From assembly GCA_946183415.1 (NCBI GenBank), contig CAMHAM010000001.1, positions 62,001 through 126,000 of the forward strand: 64,000 bases of DNA, read 5' to 3'. This stretch comes from an uncultured Prevotella sp. (GTDB taxonomy: Bacteria > Bacteroidota > Bacteroidia > Bacteroidales > Bacteroidaceae). Below the pieces are notes generated by a model. The model saw only the letters and a list, made by a program, of their open reading frames with translations. It had not been told where the DNA came from and made no database searches. A program made the translations under genes and the position numbers. Positions 26,627-35,705 of this stretch are shown piece by piece (positions within the stretch are counted from its first letter, which is position 1; the number at the start of each line of letters is the position of its first letter).

Positions 26627-26633
26627 GAAGACA

Positions 26634-28253
26634 ATGAAAAAACTATTATCAATCATGGCCCTGTGTCTGTGTGCTCTGGTGGGCATGCAGGCACAGAGTA
26701 TCCAGGATGGTTCGAAGTGGTGGGACGGTATGGTGCTCTATATCGCTTCCGTGAACGAGACATATGGATCAGTTGAGATGAACGGTATCTGGGCGCATCC
26801 GGGAAGTTTCAAGTTCAAACTCTCGAAAGTGATGGACAAGCAGGGAAAATATGTGCTCGCTGCAGATGCACCAGATGCTATTCTCCCTGTGCGTGGCGAG
26901 TTAGGGTGGAATGTGGATTATATCCGTCAGGAAGGCATGAACTTCCTTGCCATCCGTAAGCCCAACGGCGATGTCTGTCATACGCTGGTGCTGACACCCG
27001 ACAATGTGGAGAACTGCTCCGCTCAAGAGAAGTGGGCAGAGAGTCAGCCGGTGAGCGACATTATCACAGGCATGCTGCTCAACCCGACTTATCTGGGTCA
27101 GTTCCCGAAGGCTCAGCTGCGCCTGATGCGTAATGAGATCCTGGCCCGTCGTGGATGGAAATTCCAGTCGCAAGACCTGAAGGATTATTTTGGTAAGCAG
27201 TCGTGGTATAAGCCTGTGACCAACAATAATACTATCAGGCTCAATATCATCGAGCAGACCAACCTGCAGCTTATTAAGAGTGAGGAGGCTGTGCCTGAGA
27301 GAGACAGAATCAATAGCGAGAAATTCGCAAACCTGCCAGGCCGCAGTCCTGTGGCCGAAGACTTCCCCGGTGGGTTGGCTGATGACGGTCGCGGACCTGA
27401 TGAGATCGATGGTGAGCAGGTATGGACCGTTACCACCGAGGCTGAGTTCCTGGGGGCTCTGGGTAGTAACTGTACAATTCTCATCGGCGACGACGTGCAC
27501 CTGAACCTTTCGCGTGTTCTGGAGGACGATATGTTCTTCAAGAAAGTTCCTGGTCGCCGCTGGTCTTCAGATGCTACTGCCATCATCTCGAAGGAGCCGC
27601 TGGTGGTCAGCGAGGATGTGTTCGATGGCAGGCAGCTGACGCTCGTCAACTTCAGCAACCTTATTATAAAAGGCGGCAAGAACTCCAGTATCGAGGTGGA
27701 TCCGCGCTATGCCTACTGCCTCAATTTCCTGAACTGCGACCACTGCGAGGTGCAGAATCTGACTATTGGCCACACGGAACTGGGTAATTGTTCGGGTGGT
27801 GTCATCGGTGTTAGGGGCGGACAGAAAAACGTTGTGAAAGACTGCGACCTCTACGGTTGCGGCACCTACGGCATAGACCTGATTGAGACGACTGACTTCG
27901 GCCTGATGGACTCCAACGTCCACGACTGTACATACGGCATCATCCAGATGCGCAGTTGCATGGCGGTTAGGTTCGACAGGTGCGACTTCTTCCATAACCG
28001 TGAGTACGATCTGGTTGAGGCCTGGGGCTGCGAGGGTGTCTCGTTTCAGGACTGCCGCTTCTATGCCAACTGGGGCGATGCCAAACTGTTCAATCTCGAC
28101 AACACATTCTATCTGTCGGGCTGCAAGATCTATCATCCCACGGAGAATCTCGGCTCCGTCGATATGGCGGATCAGTCGGGCAAGAAGAACCTCTTTCACC
28201 CGAATCCCCTCGACACGAGCATCATGTCACGCGGACTCGGACCCAAGAATTGA
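26634..28253 (+). CDS. Secreted YARHG-domain and parallel-beta-helix protein
   Basis: A 539-residue protein with a signal peptide (MKKLLSIMALCLCALVGMQA, then Q). A YARHG-type segment near 160-185 contains RLMRNEILARRGWKF. The C-terminal half (about 320-520) has regularly spaced strands and Cys, His and Asn turns (CEVQNLTIGHTELGNCSGG, KDCDLYGCGTYGIDL), typical of right-handed parallel beta-helices of the pectate-lyase type. No obvious catalytic Asp/His cluster can be assigned. It could bind or cut a surface polysaccharide, but that is only a guess from the fold. It opens a run of five secreted-protein genes. Confidence 0.7.
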   Translation: MKKLLSIMALCLCALVGMQAQSIQDGSKWWDGMVLYIASVNETYGSVEMNGIWAHPGSFKFKLSKVMDKQGKYVLAADAPDAILPVRGELGWNVDYIRQEGMNFLAIRKPNGDVCHTLVLTPDNVENCSAQEKWAESQPVSDIITGMLLNPTYLGQFPKAQLRLMRNEILARRGWKFQSQDLKDYFGKQSWYKPVTNNNTIRLNIIEQTNLQLIKSEEAVPERDRINSEKFANLPGRSPVAEDFPGGLADDGRGPDEIDGEQVWTVTTEAEFLGALGSNCTILIGDDVHLNLSRVLEDDMFFKKVPGRRWSSDATAIISKEPLVVSEDVFDGRQLTLVNFSNLIIKGGKNSSIEVDPRYAYCLNFLNCDHCEVQNLTIGHTELGNCSGGVIGVRGGQKNVVKDCDLYGCGTYGIDLIETTDFGLMDSNVHDCTYGIIQMRSCMAVRFDRCDFFHNREYDLVEAWGCEGVSFQDCRFYANWGDAKLFNLDNTFYLSGCKIYHPTENLGSVDMADQSGKKNLFHPNPLDTSIMSRGLGPKN

Positions 28254-28273
28254 AGAAATAAAAAATTGAAGAA

Positions 28274-28749
28274 ATGATGAAGAAACTAATAACTATCGCC
28301 CTTCTGGCCTTTATCGGCCAGACGGCAAGTGCGCAGTTCGGCAATCTCCTGAACAGAGTGAAGAGCTCTGCCAAAAGTAGTGTGGAGAATGCTATAGTAA
28401 ACGAGGCTAACAAAGCCGGAAGGGATGCCGTAAAGGCCAGCGTGAACAAGCATCAGGAACTGCAGATCGTGGGCAGCGGCACCGTGATGTATATATATAT
28501 AATAGGTGGCGGATGGGACACCCATCAGCGCAGTGTCGAATTGATCCGTGAACCTGGGCATCTGCAGTATCAGGTGTTCAACTGTCCGTCGCTCTATACT
28601 GGCTGTCGTCAGATCCAAGGCGAATGGGGAGGGCTGGAGTGAACAACTTCGGCAACGCATACGACCGGAACTACTTCCGCTGCGTCATCAGCGACGGACT
28701 GAAGACCCGCGAGAAACCAAATGAAAATCTTTCAGATTATGCAGAATAA
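28274..28749 (+). pseudogene. Frameshifted gene for a small secreted protein
   Basis: The 122-residue open frame begins with a signal peptide (MMKKLITIALLAFIGQTASA, then Q) and a helical part, and stops at 28642. From about 28620 a different frame stays open to 28749 and reads like protein (NNFGNAYDRNYFRCVIS, KTREKPNENLSDYAE). A one-base change near the GGGGAGGG run (28625-28633) would join them. A TATATATATATAAT tract at 28490-28503 lies inside the first part. Its true family cannot be told. It may be a genuine pseudogene, an assembly error, or a slipping frame. Confidence 0.5.
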
Positions 28750-29923
28750 ACTATTATCATTCGTATTACTCCTGACAGGCTGCTTGTCTGTGAGTACTGT
28801 CTTGGCTCAGGACCCTTCTGGCCTCGTGGATATCGAGAAGGGCTGGAATACCAAGACCATTAACAATGTATCAAACGGCAGTTTCGGCGTCATGCTGGAG
28901 CGCTTCGACCAGACGTGGCCTACGTGGATGGTCTCCAGCGTGAGGGATGCGATGGAGAAGGGACAGTCGAAGGTGGTGCTCGATGAGGAGACCGCGCTCA
29001 AGGTAATCATCGATGCCAAGAACGGCTATGCCGAGGTCAGCGATGCAGGCACCGATGGCGAGTATATGTCGGCCTGCTACTGGAATCGTCCCAATGGCCA
29101 CAAACTGTTGGCCGTATGCCTGGGCGATCCCACCGACCCCTTTATCGAGTTCGTGTGCTTCTACGACTATGACCCGCAGAAGAAGGCCCTCATCCCTGAA
29201 CCCAGCATCCTGGCAGGCTTCAGGAAATGGACTGTCGAAAAACCCTACTTCTGCAATCTGCCTAAGCAGGGGAAGAACCTCACTATCGACGAATACAATG
29301 AGAAGGGTCATCTTCGTCACACCTTCACATGGAACGGCACAAAGCCCGTCTTCTCAAAGACGGAGGAAGTGGACGATACTGACACGGGCATCGTGGTCAA
29401 GGCGAAGGGCGCCCAGCCCAATATCAAGGACTTCGTATCGGCCATCCTCTCGCAGGAGGATATGGGTGAGGGCTTCGGTGGCGTGCGGCAGAGCTGGGAT
29501 CTGTATCGTAACGGTATGAAGCAGATGCCTGGCGATGAGATCATCGTCGACGTGCGCAACGGCTACATGGGCTATGAGTCGAAGGACGATGAGAGCCGTC
29601 AGGTCATCGAGTGCTGCTACTGGAACTGTGCCGACGGGAAGCATAAGCTCTTGGCCGTCAGCATTGACTGCTTCCAGGCAGGACAGCCCGTCATGACAGA
29701 GACTACGGGTGTCAACTTCTACATGTATGACAATGCCACGCGCAAGCTAAAGGTGGCCTACGGCCAGGAACTCGGACTCGATTACGAAACGCCTCCCGGC
29801 TGCACTGGCGTGACGCACGAACTCCCCCGTCAGGGAAAAACGATTGTCATCAACAGTCACCTGCCCTCGGGTAAGATTGCCAGGCGCTTCACCTGGAACG
29901 GTACGAAATTCATTAAGGAATGA
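28739..29923 (+). CDS. Secreted protein with two internal repeats, function unknown
   Basis: About 394 residues from the ATG at 28739, which gives a clean signal peptide (MQNKLLSFVLLLTGCLSVS up to LAQ); an ATG 18 nt upstream would also work. The mature protein contains two similar halves: 30-200 and 215-394. Each has a (V/I)(I/V)DA/VRNGY segment, a CYWN core, HKLLAV, and a closing (L/I)(R/A)(H/R)(T/R)FTWNGTK. This points to an internal duplication. No enzyme motif is seen. It is probably periplasmic or outer-membrane-facing. Confidence 0.7.
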   Translation: MQNKLLSFVLLLTGCLSVSTVLAQDPSGLVDIEKGWNTKTINNVSNGSFGVMLERFDQTWPTWMVSSVRDAMEKGQSKVVLDEETALKVIIDAKNGYAEVSDAGTDGEYMSACYWNRPNGHKLLAVCLGDPTDPFIEFVCFYDYDPQKKALIPEPSILAGFRKWTVEKPYFCNLPKQGKNLTIDEYNEKGHLRHTFTWNGTKPVFSKTEEVDDTDTGIVVKAKGAQPNIKDFVSAILSQEDMGEGFGGVRQSWDLYRNGMKQMPGDEIIVDVRNGYMGYESKDDESRQVIECCYWNCADGKHKLLAVSIDCFQAGQPVMTETTGVNFYMYDNATRKLKVAYGQELGLDYETPPGCTGVTHELPRQGKTIVINSHLPSGKIARRFTWNGTKFIKE

Positions 29924-29956
29924 AAATGAGGTGTTAACAGATAGATAGTTTATGTT

Positions 29957-30517
29957 ATGAAAAGAATTTTTATATGTATGCTCCTGATGCTGTCATGCCA
30001 TTGTGGTATGCAGGCACAGTCAGACAATCCCCGGGTGGCAGAGATCCGCAAGATGTACGCCAAGGCTAAGCAGGATATCTCTGATGCCCAGAAACTGGCA
30101 AAGGAAGGTCAGCCTGCCAATGAGACGGTGGTCAATAGCAACTATATGCTGCCTGGCAGCGGCCCTGGCAAGTGTACGACACATTATTATTATACGTTAG
30201 AGGAGGATGAAAACCTTGGTCGTTATTTTTTCAATCCATATTTCATCACCAACAGTTATAATGTGGCAGCTCACAAGTATTATCAAGAATTCTTATATGA
30301 CAAGGAGGGCAATCTGGCTTTCTATTACGAGAAGAACAATCAGAGCGGCAAAGACGAGGAGACCCGCCTTTACTTTGCCGATGAAAATCAGAAAGCCGTC
30401 GATGGCATTGTCTATGAGATTAACACAAGGAGTCGTACGATAGAACCACCTTTTGCCCTTCGGATAGGTCAAGAACTGATGACAGCCTTCCATAACTTAA
30501 TGAACCGTGAATTCTAA
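29957..30517 (+). CDS. Small secreted protein, function unknown
   Basis: A 186-residue protein with a signal peptide (MKRIFICMLLMLSCHCGMQA, then Q). The mature part has a helical start (AEIRKMYAKAKQDISDAQKLA) followed by strands with many Tyr and Asn (YYYTLEEDENLGRYFFNPYF, YHEFLYDKEGNLAFYYEKN-like pattern). No family recognised. It lies 33 nt after the repeat protein and 13 nt before the lipoprotein gene, so it is likely part of the same small operon. Confidence 0.6.
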   Translation: MKRIFICMLLMLSCHCGMQAQSDNPRVAEIRKMYAKAKQDISDAQKLAKEGQPANETVVNSNYMLPGSGPGKCTTHYYYTLEEDENLGRYFFNPYFITNSYNVAAHKYYQEFLYDKEGNLAFYYEKNNQSGKDEETRLYFADENQKAVDGIVYEINTRSRTIEPPFALRIGQELMTAFHNLMNREF

Positions 30518-30530
30518 AGTACTCGATGAT

Positions 30531-31625
30531 ATGAAGAAACTCATGCTATTAGCAGCCGTAGCCCTGACGTGGACAGCCTGCGGCAACAAGACCGGCCAAG
30601 CAGCAGTGGATGCCGACTCCACACAAGTGTTCGAAGTGCCCGACACGCTCAACTCTGTCGAGGCTGTCATCGCTCAGGTTGACTCCGTCTATGCTTACTG
30701 GAACTACCAGCGCCTGAACTACAAGGAAGGCATGCCCACGCTCGACGAGCGCTTCGGCACGCGTGAATGGCAACAGGTACGCAATGATGCACTGGAGGCC
30801 GACAGGGACTGTGAGTGCGGTGGCTTCTTCGACTTCGGCGATGAAGGTCCGCTCGACCCCTGGACCTACGACTGCTACGAGGGTACGGTGAGTGCCGACA
30901 GCGTCAAGGTCGAATTGCTGCCCAACGGCACGGCCGATGTCAGGTTTCTCGTCAAGGACGCCGTCACCATCAAGGGCATCCCCATGCGCTGGCTGATGCG
31001 TGTGGAGGACGGCCAGTGGCGCGTGGCGAACATTATCTTCGAGAAGGACGGAGGCATCGACTTGCTCTCAAGTCTCAGGGACTATGGCTGGGAGTATAAG
31101 ACCGACAAGCAGTTCAGCATCGCCAAGATCTATGATGACATCGTCAGTATGGCTGAACCTCTATTTACAGGCTATGACCCCATCGAATTCCATGAGTACG
31201 CTCTCATCGATGTCGACCACGACGGGCAGGCAGAGCTTTGGCTCCGCAACAACGAGGCGCGCTACAGCATCATCGTCTCACTCGCCGACAACGACCCTCA
31301 CATCCTCATCGATGCCAACGAACGTTCGGGCATATCCTTCTTCCCGGGTGCCATCCAGTCGAGTGGTGGCTGCGGCACGGGTTGTAACATGGCCGAAATC
31401 ACGGTGCTCAAGGGCAGCAAGCTGGCCTACAGGCTCAACAATATGGAGCAGTACGACTTGGAGGGCGAGCTCTCTGAAAACGGATGGGAGAAGGACGGCA
31501 AGGAAATCCCTTCCGAGGAAGGCGAGAAGCTGTACAAGTCACTTGGAAAGCCGGTCGAGCTCTACACCAACTGGCACGGCATAAGCATCGAGCGCAAGCC
31601 TGATCTTTCCGACTACGCAGAATAA
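30531..31625 (+). CDS. Lipoprotein, function unknown
   Basis: About 364 residues from the ATG at 30531. This start gives a lipobox signal (MKKLMLLAAVALTWTACGNK) and avoids overlap with the previous gene, unlike the ATG 24 nt earlier. The middle holds a Cys pair (DRDCECGGFFDFGDEG). The region 225-245 reads YALIDVDHDGQAELWLRN, a calcium-type D.D.DG.(A/P)EL turn as in FG-GAP-like or EF-hand-like loops. The rest is strand-rich. It ends with a DLSDYAE tail that is also seen at the end of the frameshifted gene at 28749. Confidence 0.65.
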   Translation: MKKLMLLAAVALTWTACGNKTGQAAVDADSTQVFEVPDTLNSVEAVIAQVDSVYAYWNYQRLNYKEGMPTLDERFGTREWQQVRNDALEADRDCECGGFFDFGDEGPLDPWTYDCYEGTVSADSVKVELLPNGTADVRFLVKDAVTIKGIPMRWLMRVEDGQWRVANIIFEKDGGIDLLSSLRDYGWEYKTDKQFSIAKIYDDIVSMAEPLFTGYDPIEFHEYALIDVDHDGQAELWLRNNEARYSIIVSLADNDPHILIDANERSGISFFPGAIQSSGGCGTGCNMAEITVLKGSKLAYRLNNMEQYDLEGELSENGWEKDGKEIPSEEGEKLYKSLGKPVELYTNWHGISIERKPDLSDYAE

Positions 31626-31701
31626 CGCGTAAGGCAGGGTTATTGCCAGAGGGGGCGCTGCCCGGGAATGTGTACCGCTTCGTAAGAAAAAGAACGTAAA
31701 A

Positions 31702-31734
31702 TTTGGGATTGTGAAAGAATTAGCGTATCTTTGC
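31702..31734 (+). promoter_or_regulatory. Promoter of miaA
   Basis: TTTG at 31702-31705 and TATCTTTGC at 31726-31734 are separated by 20 nt, close to the Bacteroidetes consensus. The expected transcription start is at about 31740, so the miaA message is nearly leaderless. Confidence 0.75.
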
Positions 31735-31741
31735 ATTCTGA

Positions 31742-32671
31742 ATGCATAGGATGATAACGATACTGGGACCGACGGCTTCGGGAAAGACGCCCGTGGCAGC
31801 AAGGTTGGCGGCAGAGATCGGCGGGGAGGTGATCTCGGCCGACTCGCGGCAGGTGTATCGGAGGATGGACATCGGTACGGGCAAGGATCTCGAAGACTAT
31901 ACGGTCGGGGAGTCCGGGGCGGTCGTGAGGTATCACTTGATTGACATCCGCGAGCCGGGTACGAAGTATAATCTCTTTGAGTATCAGCAGGACTTCTTCG
32001 ATGTCTACCAGCAGATTCAGGCGCGCGGTGCCGTGCCCATACTCTGTGGTGGAACGGGTCTCTATATCGAGGCCGTGCTCAAGGGATATAAGCTCTCGCC
32101 CGTACCGCAGGACCCGGAGCTGCGCAGCCGTCTGGAGGGCACGCCGCTCGCCGAACTGACAGAGATGCTCCAGGCACTGAAGGCCCGGACGGGGTCGAAC
32201 ATGCACAACACGACCGACGTGGATTCCTGTCAGCGGGCTATCCGCGCCATTGAAATAGAGACCTACAACTTGCATCATCCGACACCAAGGCGGGAGCTGC
32301 CGCCCGTTGACTCCCTCATTATCGGGATCAGCATCGATCGCGAACTGCGCCGCGAGAAGATTACCCGCCGGCTAAAGGCCCGTCTGGACAGCGGGATGGT
32401 AGAGGAGGTGAGGGCCTTGCTCGACGAGGGCATCCCTGCCGAGGATCTCATCTACTATGGCTTGGAGTACAAGTTCGTCACGGAATATCTGACAGGCAAG
32501 CTGACCCGCGACGAGATGTTCCAGCGCCTGGAGATTGCCATCCACCAGTTTGCCAAGCGGCAGATGACCTGGTTTCGCGGTATGGAGCGCAGAGGGTTCG
32601 AGATACATTGGATCGATACAACCCTTCCGATGGAGGAAAAGATAGAAAAGATAAAACAGTTATGGCAATAG
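31742..32671 (+). CDS. miaA: tRNA dimethylallyltransferase MiaA
   Basis: A 309-residue MiaA, which adds a dimethylallyl group to A37 of tRNAs reading U-starting codons. It has the P-loop GPTASGKTPVA, the SADSRQVYR motif, IDIREPG, and the tail segment FAKRQMTWFRG. A second ATG at 31751 (MITILGPTASGK) is an equally good start; upstream sequence shows almost no leader. The stop overlaps the start of the DAG-kinase-like gene (ATG at 32662), so the pair is coupled. The length is normal. Confidence 0.93.
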   Translation: MHRMITILGPTASGKTPVAARLAAEIGGEVISADSRQVYRRMDIGTGKDLEDYTVGESGAVVRYHLIDIREPGTKYNLFEYQQDFFDVYQQIQARGAVPILCGGTGLYIEAVLKGYKLSPVPQDPELRSRLEGTPLAELTEMLQALKARTGSNMHNTTDVDSCQRAIRAIEIETYNLHHPTPRRELPPVDSLIIGISIDRELRREKITRRLKARLDSGMVEEVRALLDEGIPAEDLIYYGLEYKFVTEYLTGKLTRDEMFQRLEIAIHQFAKRQMTWFRGMERRGFEIHWIDTTLPMEEKIEKIKQLWQ

Positions 32672-33597
32672 AGACTTCGAAGTGGGGCATTCTTTACTGT
32701 CCCAAGGCAGGTATCTCCAACAAGCGCAAACGTTGGGAGAAGATTCAGAAGGTGCTTGATGAGCGCCATGTGGCTTATGACTTTGTGCAGAGCGAGACGG
32801 CCGACAGTGTGGAGCGCCTGATGAGGATGATGATATCCAATGGCTATAAAACCATTGTCATCGTTGGTGGCGACTCGGCGCTGAACGATGCTGTGAACTG
32901 CCTGATGATGGAGGAGAAGGCGGTAAGGGACAGCATCGCCCTGGGCGTGATCCCCAACGGTGTGATGAACGACTTCGCCCGTTTCTGGGAGTTCGATGAA
33001 GACAATGTCGGGCAGACTGTTGACTGGCTTATAAAGAACCGCGTACGTAAGGTTGATCTCGGATGCATCCGATACACAAACGCCAAGGGCGAGAAGTGCC
33101 ATCGTTACTTCCTCAACTGCATCAACATCGGTATGACGGCCGACATCATGAACCTGCGCCGGCAGACGCGCCGTCTCTTCGGCTCGCGTACCTTGTCGTT
33201 CATATCCTCACTCTTCGTCATGCTCTTCCACCGCATGGAGTATAAGATGAAGCTGCGGATCAATGCCGACGAGATCGACCGTAAGGTCATGACCGTCTGC
33301 ATCGGCTCTGGACCCGGTTACGGACAGACGCCCAATGCGGTTCCTTATAACGGCATGCTCGACGTGTCGGTGGTCTATCATCCCGAAGTGGTCCAGCTCA
33401 TCGAAGGCTTGTGGCTGCTGGTCACGGGCCGCTTCCTGAATCATCGCAGTGTGCACCCATACCGTACGAAAGAGGTGAGGGTAGAGCATGCCAAACATGC
33501 GATGGTCGGTGTTGACGGACGACTGATGAAGACCCCCGTGGGACCGTTCGTCGTCAACGTCGAGCAGGAAGTGGTTAACTTCCTGATACCCCAGTGA
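32662..33597 (+). CDS. Diacylglycerol-kinase/LCB5 family protein
   Basis: About 311 residues from the ATG at 32662 (MAIETSKWGILY); an upstream ATG at 32608 lies inside miaA and would add unrelated residues. The fold matches lipid kinases of the YegS/DgkB type: an NAD-kinase-like N-terminal lobe and a beta-sandwich C-terminal lobe. The signature loops are altered: the usual GGDGT.NE reads GGDSALNDAVN, and the usual GTGNDFAR reads NGVMNDFAR. ATP or substrate specificity may therefore differ. The role in lipid metabolism is inferred. Confidence 0.8.
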   Translation: MAIETSKWGILYCPKAGISNKRKRWEKIQKVLDERHVAYDFVQSETADSVERLMRMMISNGYKTIVIVGGDSALNDAVNCLMMEEKAVRDSIALGVIPNGVMNDFARFWEFDEDNVGQTVDWLIKNRVRKVDLGCIRYTNAKGEKCHRYFLNCINIGMTADIMNLRRQTRRLFGSRTLSFISSLFVMLFHRMEYKMKLRINADEIDRKVMTVCIGSGPGYGQTPNAVPYNGMLDVSVVYHPEVVQLIEGLWLLVTGRFLNHRSVHPYRTKEVRVEHAKHAMVGVDGRLMKTPVGPFVVNVEQEVVNFLIPQ

Positions 33598-33626
33598 GAA
33601 TCAAAAAGTTTGTTAAATCACTATGA

Positions 33627-33635
33627 TATATTTGC
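33627..33635 (+). promoter_or_regulatory. Possible -7 element of the glycogen operon
   Basis: TATATTTGC fits the -7 consensus, about 80 nt before the debranching enzyme gene. A TTTG at 33609 is only 14 nt upstream of it, too close for a standard -33. Confidence 0.45.
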
Positions 33636-33713
33636 CAGACTCCCCAAAAATGTATACCTTTGGGGTGTTAAAGACTAATATGTTCAATAATTAAATACCT
33701 TTTTACAGGAACT

Positions 33714-35693
33714 ATGAGCTATTTACGATTTGAAAAAGCCGTGATGACTAACCTTCAGGAGAGTCTCCGTCGTGAATTACTCCGTACCAACCGTTCAGGT
33801 GCCTATAGCAGCTCTACGCTTGTAGACTGTAACACGCGTAAGTACCACGGTCTGCTGGTCGTTCCCGTTCCTGAGCTCGATGATGAGAACCATGTTCTGC
33901 TGTCATCGCTCGACTGTACGGTCATCCAGCATGGTGCCGAATTCAACCTCGGACTCCACAAGTATCAAGGCAACAATTTCAGTCCTAATGGACACAAGTA
34001 CATCCGTGAGTTTGACGCCAGCCTCGTGCCTACCACGACTTACAGGGTTGGTGGCGTAATCCTTAAGAAAGAGGTCATCTTCCAGCACTACGAGGATCGC
34101 ATCCTCATCCGTTATACACTGGTCGATGCCCACTCTGCTACCACGTTGCGGTTCCGTCCGTTCCTGGCCTTCCGCTCGGTTCGCCAGTTCACCCACGAGA
34201 ACTCTACGGCCAGCCGTGAGTATCAGGAGATCGACGGCGGTATCAAGACCTGTATGTATGCAGGCTATCCCGACCTTTTCATGCAGTTCTCAAAGAAGAA
34301 CCAGTTCGTCTTCCAGCCCGACTGGTATCGCGGTGTGGAGTATCCGAAGGAGCAGGAGCGTGGCTACGCCTCGAACGAGGACCTCTACGTGCCCGGCTAT
34401 TTCGAGATGCCGATCAAGAAGGGCGAGAGCATCGTCTTCTCCGGCTCTACCTCGCAGATCAAGTCGTCTTCACTGAAGAAGCTGTTCGAGGAGGAGGTGG
34501 CCGACCGTGCGCCCCGTGACAACTTCTATCACAGCCTGGTGGCAGCTGCCCATCAGTTCCACCTCCGCGACCGCCGCAGTGGCAGTTCGAAGGAACTCGA
34601 CGACAGCGACGACCGCTATCTGCTGGCCGGCTATCCCTGGTTTAAGTGCCGTGCCCGCGACACGTTTATCTCGCTGCCCGGACTGACGCTTGCCATCGGC
34701 GAGCAGGACTACTTCGAGCACGTGATGAAGACCTCGGAGAAGGGCCTCCGCGAGTTCATGGAGGGGAAGCCTCTGAGCGTGAAGATCTACGAGATCGAGC
34801 AGCCCGACGTTCCCCTGTGGGCCATCTGGGCCATCCAGCAGTATGTCAAGGATGCCGGCAAGGACAAGGGCTATGCGATGTATGGCCAGCTGGTTACCGA
34901 CATCGTGGACTATATTATAAAAGGCGGTCACCCCAATCTCCGTCTCGACGACAACGGCCTGGTCTATTCCAATGGACGCGACCGTGCCGTCACGTGGATG
35001 AACTCTACGGCCAATGGCCGTCCGGTGGTTCCGCGCTCGGGCTATATCGTTGAGTTCAATGCCCTCTGGTATAACGCCCAGAAGTTCTGTGCCGCTATGC
35101 TGGCTGAGCAGGGCAAGGCCAAGGAGGCTGAAGAGCTTGAGAAGCGTGCCGAACTGACCAAGCAGTCGTTTGTCGACACCTTCGTCAACGAATACGGCTA
35201 TCTGCTTGATTATGTCGATGGCACCATGATGGACTGGAGTGTCCGTCCGAACCAGATCTTCGCCGTAGCACTCGACTATTCTCCGCTGTCTCAGCAGCAG
35301 ATGAAGAGCGTAGTGGATATATGTACGCGCGAGTTGCTCACCCCGAAGGGCCTCCGTTCGCTCTCACCGAAGAGCGGCGGCTACAACCCCATCTACGTGG
35401 GGCCGCAGACCCAGCGCGACTACGCCTACCATCAGGGCACCGCATGGCCTTGGCTGGGCGGATTCTATATGGAAGCCTCACTGAAGCTCTACAAGCGTTC
35501 GCGCCTGAGTTTCATCGAGCGTCAGCTCGTGGGCTATGAGGATGAGATGGACTACCATGCTATCGGTACCATCTCCGAGCTGTTCGACGGCAATCCGCCG
35601 TTCCACGGCCGTGGCGCTATGTCGTTTGCCATGAACGTGGCCGAAATCCTGCGCACGTTACAGCTCTTGGACAAGTATTCATATCAAAAATAA
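33714..35693 (+). CDS. Glycogen debranching enzyme, GH133 type
   Basis: A 659-residue protein of the amylo-alpha-1,6-glucosidase family. The N-terminal domain (1 to about 270) starts with TNRSGAYSSSTLVDCNTRKYHGLLV, the usual opening of bacterial GDE proteins. The C-terminal (alpha/alpha)6 barrel contains YLLAGYPWFKCRARDTFIS, where the GYPWF segment forms the active site, and the substrate-binding YHQGTAWPWLGG. It removes glycogen branch points. It opens a three-gene cluster with the GT4 and GH57 genes (12 and 36 nt gaps). Confidence 0.92.
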   Translation: MSYLRFEKAVMTNLQESLRRELLRTNRSGAYSSSTLVDCNTRKYHGLLVVPVPELDDENHVLLSSLDCTVIQHGAEFNLGLHKYQGNNFSPNGHKYIREFDASLVPTTTYRVGGVILKKEVIFQHYEDRILIRYTLVDAHSATTLRFRPFLAFRSVRQFTHENSTASREYQEIDGGIKTCMYAGYPDLFMQFSKKNQFVFQPDWYRGVEYPKEQERGYASNEDLYVPGYFEMPIKKGESIVFSGSTSQIKSSSLKKLFEEEVADRAPRDNFYHSLVAAAHQFHLRDRRSGSSKELDDSDDRYLLAGYPWFKCRARDTFISLPGLTLAIGEQDYFEHVMKTSEKGLREFMEGKPLSVKIYEIEQPDVPLWAIWAIQQYVKDAGKDKGYAMYGQLVTDIVDYIIKGGHPNLRLDDNGLVYSNGRDRAVTWMNSTANGRPVVPRSGYIVEFNALWYNAQKFCAAMLAEQGKAKEAEELEKRAELTKQSFVDTFVNEYGYLLDYVDGTMMDWSVRPNQIFAVALDYSPLSQQQMKSVVDICTRELLTPKGLRSLSPKSGGYNPIYVGPQTQRDYAYHQGTAWPWLGGFYMEASLKLYKRSRLSFIERQLVGYEDEMDYHAIGTISELFDGNPPFHGRGAMSFAMNVAEILRTLQLLDKYSYQK

Positions 35694-35705
35694 GGAGGGA
35701 CGACT

